Shown in pieces: positions 45,540 through 54,808 of a DNA stretch of 64,000 bases. The translations under genes were made by a program, and so were the position numbers. This DNA is from Bremerella sp. P1. GTDB lineage: Bacteria; Planctomycetota; Planctomycetia; Pirellulales; Pirellulaceae. How positions within the stretch are numbered: the stretch's first letter is position 1; every line of letters starts with the position of its first letter. The notes below the pieces were generated by a model. It saw nothing but the letters and a program-made list of their open reading frames with translations, did no database searches and had not been told where the DNA came from. The DNA lies in contig NZ_CP118164.1 in NCBI RefSeq assembly GCF_028748185.1, positions 5,481,814 through 5,545,813 on the forward strand, written 5' to 3'.

Positions 45540-46106
45540 ATGGATCTTTTTGTAAGCTTGGCGGAAGCAATTGCAGAAAATTGGCCCGTCTGGGTCGTCA
45601 CCTTTACCTTGATTCTGGCCGCAGTCATCGACGGTTTTGAATTGAAGGTTCCTAACTGGATCACCTTCCCCTTCGTTGCTAGCGGCTGGGTCTACAGCTT
45701 CTGCGCGTTTGGATTGGAAGGACTGGGTTGGAGTTTGCTGGGCACCGTTGTCGGTCTGCTTCTGCTGCTTCCGGCCTACTCAATCGGCGGCATGGGTGCC
45801 GGCGACGTGAAGCTCTTGGCTGGTGTCGGAGCCTGGATGCACGGAACGCACACCTTCTATGCCTTCTGCATCTCGGCAATTGTCGGAGCCGTCCTGGCTG
45901 TCGGTATGGTTGCCGTTCGCAAGGCCTGGAAGAAGCACTCGGACAACGCTCGAATCATCCTGAATGAGATCATGACCATTCGTGATCCGAACCAGCTTTC
46001 GAGCATCGCTGCGGAGCGAAAGCCTACTATGCTGCTGCTCCCCTATGGTATTCCGATTGCCATCGGAACCATCGGTTACTTCCTCTGGATGGGGCTGCTT
46101 GTATGA
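45540..46106 (+). CDS. tadV: Prepilin peptidase, TadV/CpaA type (A24 family)
   Basis: A 188-residue membrane aspartyl protease that cleaves the Flp and TadE leaders. The first catalytic Asp lies in AVIDGFELKVPNW (about residue 31), the second in the GMGAGDVKL motif (about residue 88). Four or more membrane helices are visible. It lacks the N-terminal methylase domain of PilD-type enzymes, as expected for Tad systems. Its TGA overlaps the ATG of the tadE gene. Confidence 0.92.
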   Translation: MDLFVSLAEAIAENWPVWVVTFTLILAAVIDGFELKVPNWITFPFVASGWVYSFCAFGLEGLGWSLLGTVVGLLLLLPAYSIGGMGAGDVKLLAGVGAWMHGTHTFYAFCISAIVGAVLAVGMVAVRKAWKKHSDNARIILNEIMTIRDPNQLSSIAAERKPTMLLLPYGIPIAIGTIGYFLWMGLLV

Positions 46107-46621
46107 GCCAAACACCTGCTGCATGCACAGGCTGCGCAACCGAATCTGTTAACTTGGGCGAGATGAAGAGGACTTTGCGTCCTCGACATTTCGGCCTTGA
46201 TAAGAGATGCCGGTTATTCCGATTTAAACGATCAGGGGCGGCGGTCGTGGAGTTTGCCATTGTAGCTCCGCTGTTCTTCCTGCTGATCTTCGGAATGATT
46301 GAATACGGTCGAATGGTGATGGTGCAGCAAGTGATAACCAACGCATCACGCGAAGGGGCTCGACGAGCTGTTCTAGACGGAGCGACCACCACTGGGGTTG
46401 TCTCAGCGGTAAATGAAATCCTGGATTCGGCAGCTGTCGACAGTGATGCTGCCGATGTCATTGTGTCTCCTGATCCACCTGAGAACGCTGGGTTTGGTGG
46501 GGCCGTGACAGTCACTGTACAGATTCCGTTTGCGAAGGTCAGCTGGTTGCCGTCTCCCATGTACCTGGGATCGACAACGTTGGAAGCGAAGACCGCAATG
46601 CGGAGAGAAACCGTTCAATGA
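46103..46621 (+). CDS. tadE: TadE-like pseudopilin
   Basis: A 172-residue TadE family protein. The ATG overlaps the stop of the peptidase gene (ATGA). A basic cytoplasmic start of about 42 residues precedes SGAAVVEFAIVAPLFFLLIF, with the conserved Glu of pseudopilins, then MIEYGRMVMVQQVITNASREG and a small beta-domain. A later internal start (Met about residue 21) cannot be excluded. TadE proteins form minor parts of Flp pili. No TadF or TadG is seen. Confidence 0.9.
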   Translation: MSQTPAACTGCATESVNLGEMKRTLRPRHFGLDKRCRLFRFKRSGAAVVEFAIVAPLFFLLIFGMIEYGRMVMVQQVITNASREGARRAVLDGATTTGVVSAVNEILDSAAVDSDAADVIVSPDPPENAGFGGAVTVTVQIPFAKVSWLPSPMYLGSTTLEAKTAMRRETVQ

Positions 46622-46724
46622 TCGTTGATGCAATTTGTACCGATTGTTCGGGAATTGCCAAACGCATTGATCGTCCGACTCAGAACGTTACTTGTGACCT
46701 TCTGAACTCGACGTCCCGATGAAA

Positions 46725-46754
46725 CCCCATACATCGCAACCGCGATGAAAGGGG
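46725..46754 (+). other. Hairpin in the tadE-cpaB gap
   Basis: CCCC 46725-46728 with GGGG 46751-46754 encloses the 6-bp stem 46732-46737/46742-46747. It has no T-run, so it is more likely an RNA processing or stability element than a terminator. The 189-base gap otherwise holds nothing I recognise. Confidence 0.3.
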
Positions 46755-46810
46755 CTTGAAGAGCTAGCAATGTCACCGGCAGGGAGGCTAGCTGTACTAA
46801 GGAAAAGCAC

Positions 46811-47989
46811 ATGCGTCCTAAATCACTAATTCTGATCATTATCGCCCTTGGGTGCGGGTTGGTTGCCTCGATTGGCATCAGCCAGGTGCTCGAGCAGCAG
46901 TCGGCTCAGCCGGTACCTCAAGTAGAAATGGAGAATATCTTCGTTGCTCTTGAGGACATCGACATTAACGAACCGATCAAGCCCGAGATGATCAAGCTTG
47001 AACCATGGCCCGCAGACAAGATTCCCGAAGGAGCAATTCGCGAGTTGGAAAACGTTGAAGAACGTCGTCCTCGTTCGCGTCTGTTCGCCGGCGAAGTCAT
47101 TTTGGAAGGAAAGCTCTTCGGTTCTGACGAAGACCAGGGTGCTTCCAAGTTGATTCCCAAAGGGTATCGCGTTCACTCGATTCGCGTGACCGCTGAGAGT
47201 GCCGCTGGAAATCTGATTCTGCCAGGTGACCGTGTTGACGTGCTGGTTTATCTGCAAGTGATGAATCAGAACAACCGCAACCAGAAGAAACAGGTGACAC
47301 GTACGATTCTGACGAATTGCCGCGTGTTCGCCGTGAACGAACAAATTCATCGCGAAACCGATTCGCAAGGGAACTCGATCGCGGCCAAGACCGTATCGCT
47401 CTTGGTCAACCCGAAGCAGGTCGAGATTCTCGTCCTTGCCTCACGATTGGGTAGCCTGAGCCTGTCGCTGCGTCCGCCAGATGAAAGCGGCGAGGACGAA
47501 GCAGGTACGACCGACGACGCGACGATCTCGGAACTGCTCGGTATTACCGAAGACGCTGATCCCGACATGGACAATCAGCCGAAGCAACCGGCAGTTGCTC
47601 AAGACAAGAAGCCTTCGGGCGGTGGATTCCTCGACTTCCTGAAGAACTCGCAAGCAGCTCTCACTTCGCCTACCGTTGGCGCCATGCCAGCACCGGCGGA
47701 ACCGGAATGGACAATGGATCTGCTCAGCCCGGATGGAGTGCGACGTTTTGAATTCGGCGAAATCGAAGAACTTCCGCAGGAAGTCAGCCCCGGCTCTTCG
47801 AGCCGAGCCAGCTCGATGCGAACTTCGATGCCAGCACCTTTTCCGACCTTGCCAGCTGGCTCGGTCGGTCAACCCTCGCAGCCTGTGGACAGTGGTTCCG
47901 CAGACGGCGTGGATATGAAGCCTAGCGATAATGATAGTGACTCCATGCCAGCGGAGTCAGATTCAGACTTTGGACCGGACGACGCCTAA
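46811..47989 (+). CDS. cpaB: Flp pilus assembly protein CpaB/RcpC
   Basis: A 392-residue protein. One N-terminal membrane helix or leader (SLILIIIALGCGLVASIG) is followed by a SAF-type domain (about residues 42-105: NIFVALEDIDINEPIKPEMI, then RSRLFAGEVILEGKL) and the RcpC domain (about 115-225: RVHSIRVTAESAAGNLILPGDRVDVL, then KTVSLLVNPKQVEILVLAS). The C-terminal third is Pro/Ser/Asp-rich and variable. It sits just before the secretin gene as in other tad loci, and is thought to help secretin function at the outer membrane. Confidence 0.94.
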   Translation: MRPKSLILIIIALGCGLVASIGISQVLEQQSAQPVPQVEMENIFVALEDIDINEPIKPEMIKLEPWPADKIPEGAIRELENVEERRPRSRLFAGEVILEGKLFGSDEDQGASKLIPKGYRVHSIRVTAESAAGNLILPGDRVDVLVYLQVMNQNNRNQKKQVTRTILTNCRVFAVNEQIHRETDSQGNSIAAKTVSLLVNPKQVEILVLASRLGSLSLSLRPPDESGEDEAGTTDDATISELLGITEDADPDMDNQPKQPAVAQDKKPSGGGFLDFLKNSQAALTSPTVGAMPAPAEPEWTMDLLSPDGVRRFEFGEIEELPQEVSPGSSSRASSMRTSMPAPFPTLPAGSVGQPSQPVDSGSADGVDMKPSDNDSDSMPAESDSDFGPDDA

Positions 47990-48049
47990 ACACGTCCAGA
48001 TTTTTCCACGGATTGGGAAATCATAATTTCGGCGCAAGGAAGATCACGG

Positions 48050-49690
48050 ATGATTACCAAGTACCGCTTCGCGCGACAACTTGTCACGACCGCAGCTCTG
48101 ATGATGCTGACCGCTTTTAGCGGAAGCATTCAGGCTCAGAACGAGGCCCCCGGCGTCAACTTTCAGGTCGCCAATCCAAATCAGCGGTTGGAGATGATTG
48201 TTAACTCCAGTCGCATCTTTACCTTGGATGAGAAGATCCCCAAGGCTCAGGTCAACAACCCTGATCTCATTCGGTTGACTCCACTGTCGCCGAACAAGAT
48301 TCAGGTCTCGGCCTTGAAGCCTGGTGTCACACAGGTCAACCTGTGGGCAGAGGACGGCACGATTTTCACCGTCGACGTCATTGTCATCGGTGATGGTCGT
48401 GAACTCCAAATGCTTCTGGAAAGCGAATTTCCAAACGCTTCCATCAAGGTTCGTCCCCTGGCGAGCAGCGTGGTGCTGTCGGGCTTTGTCGATCGCCCAG
48501 ACGCCATCAGCCGCATCGTTCAGATGGCTGAAGACTACTACCCGAAAGTGATCAACAACATCACCGTGGGTGGCGTTCAGCAGGTCATGCTGAAGGTAAA
48601 GGTCTACGAAGTTTCGCGAACCAAGCTGCGAACGATGGGCTTTGACTGGGCAGCTGTCAGCGGAAACGATTACATCGTTCAAAGCGTCAGCGGTATTATC
48701 TCCAGCGTTGCTCAAGGTGGTGGTTCGGTCACGTCCACCGGTGCAGAGACGGTCACCTTCGGCGTGATTGGTAACAACAGTTCTTTCTTTGGCTTTGTCG
48801 AAGCTTTGCGACAGAACAACCTGGCCAAATTGCTTTCGGAGCCAACCATCAATGCCATGAGCGGCCGTCCGGCAAGCTTCCTGTCTGGTGGTGAAGTGCC
48901 GATTCAGGTTGCATCCGGTCTGGGTACGACTTCGATCGAGTTTAAGGAATTTGGTACCCGCGTCGACGTTGTGCCGATCGTCCTGGGTAACGGAAACATT
49001 CGCTTGGAAGTTCGTCCTTTGGTCAGCGAAGTCGACTCCAGCTTGGCGGTCGATGGAACACCTGGTTTCCGTACTCGTTGGGTCGACACGGCCGTCGAAA
49101 TGAAGGCTGGTCAAACGTTCGCCCTGGCTGGTCTGATCCAGGAAAAGATCGAAACGGAAAACCGCGGTATTCCTTACCTGGCTGACATTCCTTGGGCCGG
49201 TGCCGCATTCCGCCGCGTTCAGGATCGTCGCAACGAAGTCGAACTACTGATTATTGTCACGCCAGAACTGGTCGGCCCGCTGAATCCAGGCGAAGAGCCT
49301 TGTGCAATGCCTGGCACCTCGAGCGGCCCGCTCAACGATACCGAACTGTACTGGCGAGGTTACATGGAAGTGCCGAACTGCGGTCCTGGTTCCTGCCAAA
49401 CCGGCATGCTTGGCCCAACGGGTCCTTCGGTTATCGAAGGAGAACTGATCGAGCAGGGCACGCCTCTGATGGAGGTTCCTTCGCCGACCTCGGCCACGGC
49501 ACCAACGTTTGAGGGGAACACTCGAATGCAAGGAGTCCATACTCCGTCGGGGCCGCGAACTTCCCCAGTATCGATCCAGCCTAACCCTGGAGTGCGACCT
49601 TCTTCCGTACAATCGTCAGCACCGGCTCAACCGGCAGGACCGATGCCCACGATGATTGGTCCATCGGGCTACGATACGCTTGATTTTTAA
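48050..49690 (+). CDS. cpaC: Tad secretin CpaC/RcpA
   Basis: Outer-membrane channel through which the Flp pilus passes. It has 546 residues: signal peptide ending near IQAQN, a pilus-assembly N-terminal domain (RLEMIVNSSRIFTLDEKIPK), a BON-like part (SVVLSGFVDRPDAISRIVQ), then the secretin core (about 170-410), including FGFVEALRQNNLAKLLSEPT and VPIVLGNGNIRLEVRP and the closing ELLIIVTPELVGPL. The last 130 residues are Pro/Gly/Ser-rich, with Cys around EPCAMPG and NCGPGSCQTG, an extension not found in many relatives. A terminator follows. Confidence 0.94.
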   Translation: MITKYRFARQLVTTAALMMLTAFSGSIQAQNEAPGVNFQVANPNQRLEMIVNSSRIFTLDEKIPKAQVNNPDLIRLTPLSPNKIQVSALKPGVTQVNLWAEDGTIFTVDVIVIGDGRELQMLLESEFPNASIKVRPLASSVVLSGFVDRPDAISRIVQMAEDYYPKVINNITVGGVQQVMLKVKVYEVSRTKLRTMGFDWAAVSGNDYIVQSVSGIISSVAQGGGSVTSTGAETVTFGVIGNNSSFFGFVEALRQNNLAKLLSEPTINAMSGRPASFLSGGEVPIQVASGLGTTSIEFKEFGTRVDVVPIVLGNGNIRLEVRPLVSEVDSSLAVDGTPGFRTRWVDTAVEMKAGQTFALAGLIQEKIETENRGIPYLADIPWAGAAFRRVQDRRNEVELLIIVTPELVGPLNPGEEPCAMPGTSSGPLNDTELYWRGYMEVPNCGPGSCQTGMLGPTGPSVIEGELIEQGTPLMEVPSPTSATAPTFEGNTRMQGVHTPSGPRTSPVSIQPNPGVRPSSVQSSAPAQPAGPMPTMIGPSGYDTLDF

Positions 49691-49714
49691 CACGAACGCG
49701 TATTTTGCGTACTA

Positions 49715-49746
49715 GAATTCCCTCAAACCCCTGAGGGAATTCTTTT
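49715..49746 (+). terminator. Terminator after cpaC
   Basis: A perfect 11-bp stem (49715-49725 with 49732-49742), a six-base loop and four T. It divides the tad locus between the envelope genes and the ATPase genes. Confidence 0.8.
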
Positions 49747-49785
49747 CGTATAGTTTGGTGTTGTGTCAGGAAAGTACGTATCGCC

Positions 49786-51033
49786 ATGAGCAATGTATTA
49801 CGAGTCGCCCTAGTCGATCCGAAGGACTCATCGCGAGAATCGCTCAAGTCAACGCTGCTCGGGATGGACATTGTTTGGCTGGAAGCCGAGTGTTCACGCT
49901 ACGAGTTCTTTTCTGACGTCGTAGGCCAAACCAATCCGGATATTGGAATCGTCGCGATCGATTCCGATCCTGAGAAGGCCATTCGCCTGATTCAAGAGGT
50001 GCATGAAAGCACGCCTGATTGCAGCATCTTGGTCATCAGTGGATCCAGCGACGGCCAACTCATCCTCAAAGCGATGCGTGCCGGAGCCAAAGAGTTTCTC
50101 ACCCAACCGCTGGACATCGAAGACCTGGTGAGTGCCCTGGAGCGAATCGGTCATCATCGCTTCGGCAAAGGGGAGTCCAAGTCGCGTGGTTGCAAGGTCA
50201 TCACCGTGTGTGGTGCGACCGGCGGCGTAGGATCGACCAGCATGGCGGTCAACTTGGGTTGCATCCTGGCGGCTCAAGAAGGTAACAACGTCGCCCTGAT
50301 CGACCTCGACCTGGCACTGGGCGATAGCGATGTCTTTCTGGACACGATTCCCGACTACACATTGCTAGACGTTGCTCAGAACATCAAACGCCTCGACTTC
50401 AACCTGCTGAAGCGTTCGTTGACGCGTCATAGCAGTGGGCTGTATCTGCTGCCTCGCCCCGTCCAGCTTCAGGAAGAAGCCCCGATTAGTCCTGACGATT
50501 TGTCGCGTGTGATTGGTCTGATGAAGGCGACCTTCACGCACTTGATCATCGATACATCCAAGTCTTACTCGTCGCTCGACATCGTGGCGATGCAGGAAGC
50601 GAATATCAACCTGATGACCATTCAGTTGGATCTGCCTTGCCTCCGCAACGTGGTTCGTCTGATGATGAGCTTCAGCGAAATCGACGGGTTGAAGGAAAAG
50701 ACTCGAGTCATTGTGAATCGTGTTGGTTTAGACAACGGTGAGATCAGCCTTAAGAAGGCTCAGGAAACGATCGGTAGCGAGATCTACTGGCAGATTCCTA
50801 ACGAGTACCGCGTGATGGTCGAGGTTCGCAACAATGGCGTGCCACTGATCGAGCAAGCTCCGCGGGCTGGTATTACCCAGGCACTGGTCGGCTTGGCCGA
50901 GTCGCTGTCGGGCGATAGCGCGAAAAAGAATGCCAACGGAAAGTCCGGAATTGGCCGATGGTTCGGTTTCCTCTCTTCGAAGGGGGAGAAGACCGCAAAG
51001 TCGGAAGAATCGGAAGCCCAAGCAACCGAATAA
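49786..51033 (+). CDS. cpaE: CpaE/TadZ pilus localisation protein (pseudo-receiver plus MinD-like ATPase)
   Basis: A 415-residue cytoplasmic protein. Residues 1-125 form a receiver-like fold (VALVDPKDSSRE, then GAKEFLTQPLD, where the conserved Lys of true receivers is Gln, so phosphorylation is doubtful). Residues 136-360 form a ParA/MinD-type ATPase with an atypical Walker A, ATGGVGSTSM, lacking the signature lysines, and LIDLDLALGD as the Walker A' region. TadZ proteins place the pilus machine, often at a pole. The C-terminal tail is basic and acidic low complexity. Confidence 0.92.
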   Translation: MSNVLRVALVDPKDSSRESLKSTLLGMDIVWLEAECSRYEFFSDVVGQTNPDIGIVAIDSDPEKAIRLIQEVHESTPDCSILVISGSSDGQLILKAMRAGAKEFLTQPLDIEDLVSALERIGHHRFGKGESKSRGCKVITVCGATGGVGSTSMAVNLGCILAAQEGNNVALIDLDLALGDSDVFLDTIPDYTLLDVAQNIKRLDFNLLKRSLTRHSSGLYLLPRPVQLQEEAPISPDDLSRVIGLMKATFTHLIIDTSKSYSSLDIVAMQEANINLMTIQLDLPCLRNVVRLMMSFSEIDGLKEKTRVIVNRVGLDNGEISLKKAQETIGSEIYWQIPNEYRVMVEVRNNGVPLIEQAPRAGITQALVGLAESLSGDSAKKNANGKSGIGRWFGFLSSKGEKTAKSEESEAQATE

Positions 51034-51348
51034 GATCGGTGCATCAACACGCGTGGATTATCTCTTGCAATCCGCGAAGGTTATAGCGACCGCACATCCC
51101 GTGCGGTTTGCCAATTTCATAACTTCCTTCCTCTCGCGCAACTTTACGTGAGCTATGTTTTCAGGGACCGTTGCCTGGCGATCGCTTGGTACGGACCCTG
51201 TCTCCTTTGGGTAGCTCCGTCGATCGATCGACGACCGCAATGATGCGATTGTCTCGATTAACCCCCTCGGCTTGCTACTGCATGAGGAGATGCGACTAAG
51301 CGGTAAGAGCGTCCTTGGCAGCATTTCAGAAGACGAAGGAATCGGATC
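51034..51348. promoter_or_regulatory. cpaE-cpaF intergenic region with palindrome
   Basis: 315 bases without a gene. It contains a 7-bp hairpin (51089-51095 with 51101-51107, followed by only two T) and a perfect 16-bp palindrome CGTCGATCGATCGACG at 51218-51233, a possible operator. A promoter for the cpaF-tadBC genes is likely here. Confidence 0.5.
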
Positions 51349-52668
51349 ATGCGATCAGCGGCAACAGATCCTAAAGCATCGGGCTCGAAGCAAGCGGAGT
51401 TCGAAAACCTCAAGCGTAAGATCCACGGGAAGCTTGTGGATAAGCTCGATCTAGCGAAGATCGGTGAGTTGGAAGGTGAAGTTCTGCGACGAGAGATTCG
51501 CCTGGTGGTCGAACACCTCTGCGATACGGAAGAAACCCTGCTCAATCGCACCGAACGAGAACGTCTGATCGAAGAAGTTCTCGACGAAACGTTTGGCCTT
51601 GGTCCACTGGAACTTCTACTGAAGGATCATGGGATCAGCGATATTCTGATCAACGGTCCCCAGCAGATCTACTGCGAAAAGGGCGGTAAGCTCGAACTGA
51701 GCAGCGTCAAGTTTCGCGACAACGAACACCTCCTGCAAATCATTGACCGTATCGTATCGAAGGTAGGCCGGCGCGTCGACGAAACCTGCCCGATGGTCGA
51801 CGCGCGTCTCCCCGACGGGTCGCGTTTTAACGCAATTATTCCGCCGCTTGCCCTTGATGGAGCGGCGGTTTCTATTCGTCGGTTCGGTTCCAACCCGCTG
51901 AAGTTGGAAGACCTGTTGAACTACAAGGCCTTCACGCCAGAAATGGTGATGCTGCTGGAAGGGGCGATCAAGGCCCGACTGAATATCATCATTTCCGGTG
52001 GTACTGGTTCTGGTAAGACGACGCTGCTGAACACGCTTTCGAGCTTCATTAGCGGTGCCGAACGTATCGTTACCATCGAAGACGCGGCGGAACTTCAGCT
52101 GCAACAGGAGCACGTCGTGCGTTTGGAAACTCGTCCACCGAACGTCGAAGGCAAGGGTGGTGTCACCGCGACCGACCTGGTGAAGAATGCCCTGCGTATG
52201 CGTCCTGAACGAATCATCATCGGTGAGTGTCGTGGTGCTGAAACGCTCGACATGCTTCAGGCCATGAATACGGGTCACGAAGGTTCGATGACCACGATTC
52301 ACTCGAATACACCGCGTGACGCAATCGCCCGTATCGAAACGCTCATTTCGATGTCCGGCTTTGAATTGCCGGTCAAAGCGATGCGTCAGCAGATCGCCAG
52401 CGCCGTCGACTTGATCATTCAGGCCAACCGCCTGCAAGGTGGTCCGCGACGTGTTACGCACATCACGGAAGTGATCGGCATGGAGCAGGAAACGGTCGTC
52501 ATGCAAGACATTTATCGTTACGAGCAATCCGGTATCGATGAAACAGGCCGCGCACGTGGTCGCTTCATCTCGACCGGCGTTCGCCCCAACTTCATGGAAC
52601 GTCTTGAATCGGCAGGCGTCCGCTTGCCGGCCAGCGCCTTCCGTGAACGTGTGATGCTCGAAGACTAA
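51349..52668 (+). CDS. cpaF: Tad secretion ATPase CpaF/TadA
   Basis: Hexameric ATPase (439 residues) that powers Flp pilus assembly, type II/IV secretion superfamily. The N-terminal helical domain is followed by [18 protein letters not shown]; Walker [17 protein letters not shown] (about residue 213), Asp box TIEDAAELQ, Walker [12 protein letters not shown] and His box [14 protein letters not shown] are all intact. GAAGGA precedes ATG 51349. It is followed by tadB at 27 bases, in the usual order cpaF-tadB-tadC. Confidence 0.96.
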   Translation: MRSAATDPKASGSKQAEFENLKRKIHGKLVDKLDLAKIGELEGEVLRREIRLVVEHLCDTEETLLNRTERERLIEEVLDETFGLGPLELLLKDHGISDILINGPQQIYCEKGGKLELSSVKFRDNEHLLQIIDRIVSKVGRRVDETCPMVDARLPDGSRFNAIIPPLALDGAAVSIRRFGSNPLKLEDLLNYKAFTPEMVMLLEGAIKARLNIIISGGTGSGKTTLLNTLSSFISGAERIVTIEDAAELQLQQEHVVRLETRPPNVEGKGGVTATDLVKNALRMRPERIIIGECRGAETLDMLQAMNTGHEGSMTTIHSNTPRDAIARIETLISMSGFELPVKAMRQQIASAVDLIIQANRLQGGPRRVTHITEVIGMEQETVVMQDIYRYEQSGIDETGRARGRFISTGVRPNFMERLESAGVRLPASAFRERVMLED

Positions 52669-52694
52669 CCCAGGTACTGATTAGAGAAGCGATC

Positions 52695-53669
52695 ATGTTG
52701 ACGCTAGTAGTTCTCATTACGGTATTCGTAGGTGTGGCCACTTTGGTCGGCGCCGTAGCGATTCTGTTTCGAGGGGACGCCAACCCCGAGATCGAGGGTC
52801 GTCTCGAAATCCTAACCGGCAAGGGTAAGGCTAATGGTAAAGCCGAAGGAGGCAAGGGAGAGCAGCAAGGTGGTATCACCCGGCTCTCTGACGGCAATGA
52901 TGGTGCCCTGGAAGAATTCATTTCGCGGCACTTCAACTTGCGACTGTTCCTCGACCAGGCTGCCATGGAGACTTCGGTTTCCAACTTCATCATGCTGACT
53001 GCTGGGCTGGCCGGTGCCGGCGCCGTGGTGCCATTTCTGCTGGGTTTGCCGTTCTATATCGGTCCGGTCCTGGCAGTCATCCTGGGCATTGTTCCCTTGG
53101 GTTATGTTTGGTTTAAGCGTGGTAAACGTCTGGCCAAGTTCGGCAATCAACTGCCGGATGCGTTGGAATTGATCGCTCGCGCTTTGCGTGCGGGTCATAG
53201 TCTGGGTGCTGGTTTTCACCTGGTGAGCGAAGAAATGCTCGACCCGATTGGTGGTGAATTTCGCAAGGTGTTTGAATCGCAAAACCTCGGTGTGCCACTT
53301 GAAGAAGCCATCGTCGATATGACCGAACGCGTTCCGAACCTCGACCTCAAGTTCTTCGGTACTGCCGTTATCTTGCAGCGTCAGACGGGTGGTGACCTAG
53401 CCGAAATTCTCGACAAGATTGGTCGACTCGTTCGTCAGCGTATGGAATTGTTCGGCCAGATTCAGGCCCTCACCGGGGAAGGTCGTATCTCCGGCATCGT
53501 TCTGTTGGGTATGCCACCGGCACTGTTTATCGTCATGTGGTACCTGAACCCAACATACGTAATGACACTGTTTACCGATCCCCTTGGTCAAAAAATGTTG
53601 GCTGGTGCCATCGTCATGCAATTGATCGGTGCCTGGGTGATTCAAAAGATTATCGATATCAAGGTGTAA
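52695..53669 (+). CDS. tadB: Inner-membrane platform protein TadB
   Basis: A 324-residue type II secretion F-domain protein. One N-terminal helix, a Gly/Lys-rich linker (GKGKANGKAEGGKG), two helices around 100-145, then the F domain (about 150-290: NQLPDALELIARALRAGHSL, LDLKFFGTAVILQRQTGGDL) and C-terminal helices. It works with TadC as the platform driven by CpaF. The next gene starts seven bases after its stop. Confidence 0.93.
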   Translation: MLTLVVLITVFVGVATLVGAVAILFRGDANPEIEGRLEILTGKGKANGKAEGGKGEQQGGITRLSDGNDGALEEFISRHFNLRLFLDQAAMETSVSNFIMLTAGLAGAGAVVPFLLGLPFYIGPVLAVILGIVPLGYVWFKRGKRLAKFGNQLPDALELIARALRAGHSLGAGFHLVSEEMLDPIGGEFRKVFESQNLGVPLEEAIVDMTERVPNLDLKFFGTAVILQRQTGGDLAEILDKIGRLVRQRMELFGQIQALTGEGRISGIVLLGMPPALFIVMWYLNPTYVMTLFTDPLGQKMLAGAIVMQLIGAWVIQKIIDIKV

Positions 53670-53676
53670 CGAAGCC

Positions 53677-54648
53677 ATGTTTGATTCCGGTTCCAATGGC
53701 GTTCTGATCATTGCGTTAAGCGTATTCGGCTTGTTCGCAGCGGGGATCTATTTCCTTGCGGACATGCTGATGAAGGACAAGAGTCGTGCCGAAGACCGAC
53801 TGGAAGGCCTGAAAGATCCTTATCAGCGAAACGGACGTAGCGGCGAAAAGAGCACGAAGCAAACTGCTTTGGGCAAAGTCCTGGAGAAGACCACGCCTTC
53901 GCTGGCTAAGCCGTTGCAGCCAACCAACCAGAAGGACGCCATCAAGCTGAAGGATAAGCTCTCGCACGCAGGTTTTCGCAGCGAAGCAGCACCGACGACC
54001 TTCTTGGGACTGAAGTTTGCCGGCTTGATCGCTGGACTTGTCCTGGGCGGTGGTACGTTCTTCGTCCTGGGCGACTTTTCGCTGTTTGGGATTTTGAAGG
54101 CCGGCATCGTGCTTGGCATCTGCTTCTATCTCCCTGAACTCGGTTTGTGGTATCTCGGTAAGACGCGAAAAGAGCAGATCTTCCGAGGTCTGCCCGACGC
54201 ACTCGACTTGATGGTCGTTTGTGTGGAAGCGGGGCTTGGTCTAGATCAGGCCATGCGTCGCGTTGCCGAGGAAATGAAAAAGACCTACCGCGTGATCGCC
54301 GAAGAATTTGGTATGTGCAACTTCCAGTTGCAGATGGGTCGTGCCCGCGTGGACGTTCTGCACGAACTCGGTCAACGAACCGGTGTGGAAGACCTCCGAT
54401 CGCTCGCCGCGATTTTGATTCAGGCCGACAAATTCGGTTCGAGTATTGCTCAGGCACTTCGCGTGCAGAGTGATGCGATGCGAACGCGTCGTCGACAGAT
54501 CGCCGAAGAAAAAGCTGCTAAGACTGCGGTTAAGATGATCTTCCCGCTGGTGTTCTTCATCTTCCCGGGTATCTTCGTCGTGTTAGTCGGCCCAGCCGCC
54601 ATCACGGTGATTCGCGAGATGCTACCAATGATGGCAGCTAACTCGTAG
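53677..54648 (+). CDS. tadC: Inner-membrane platform protein TadC
   Basis: A 323-residue F-domain protein, the partner of TadB. An N-terminal helix, two central helices (FAGLIAGLVLGGGTFFVLGD and following) and the F domain (RGLPDALDLMVVCVEAGLGL, LRSLAAILIQADKFGSSIA) are followed by the C-terminal helix pair FPLVFFIFPGIFVVLVGPA. The order tadB-tadC and the spacing are as in other Tad loci. A terminator-like hairpin follows. Confidence 0.94.
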   Translation: MFDSGSNGVLIIALSVFGLFAAGIYFLADMLMKDKSRAEDRLEGLKDPYQRNGRSGEKSTKQTALGKVLEKTTPSLAKPLQPTNQKDAIKLKDKLSHAGFRSEAAPTTFLGLKFAGLIAGLVLGGGTFFVLGDFSLFGILKAGIVLGICFYLPELGLWYLGKTRKEQIFRGLPDALDLMVVCVEAGLGLDQAMRRVAEEMKKTYRVIAEEFGMCNFQLQMGRARVDVLHELGQRTGVEDLRSLAAILIQADKFGSSIAQALRVQSDAMRTRRRQIAEEKAAKTAVKMIFPLVFFIFPGIFVVLVGPAAITVIREMLPMMAANS

Positions 54649-54684
54649 GCCTGAGTAAGGTTTAACGATTCTACGCGTCGTATG

Positions 54685-54717
54685 GGCCAAGCCTTCCCAT
54701 GTGTTGGCTTGGCCTTT
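54685..54717 (+). terminator. Terminator-like hairpin after tadC
   Basis: A perfect 9-bp stem (54685-54693 with 54706-54714), a 12-base loop and three T. Confidence 0.6.
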
Positions 54718-54808
54718 CAATAACCGATGGTTTCACTGAATGAACCAAAGCGCCCTCGGTCAGCAGGGGCGTAAGGACCCCCCAAGAAACCACGGAAGGC
54801 GGCCACGC

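Noticed and set aside
48044-49114. A 356-codon open frame antisense to cpaC
   Set aside because: It has low-likelihood composition and sits fully inside the well-supported secretin gene.
51616-52527. A 303-codon open frame antisense to cpaF
   Set aside because: Shadow of the ATPase gene; no domain or start signal.
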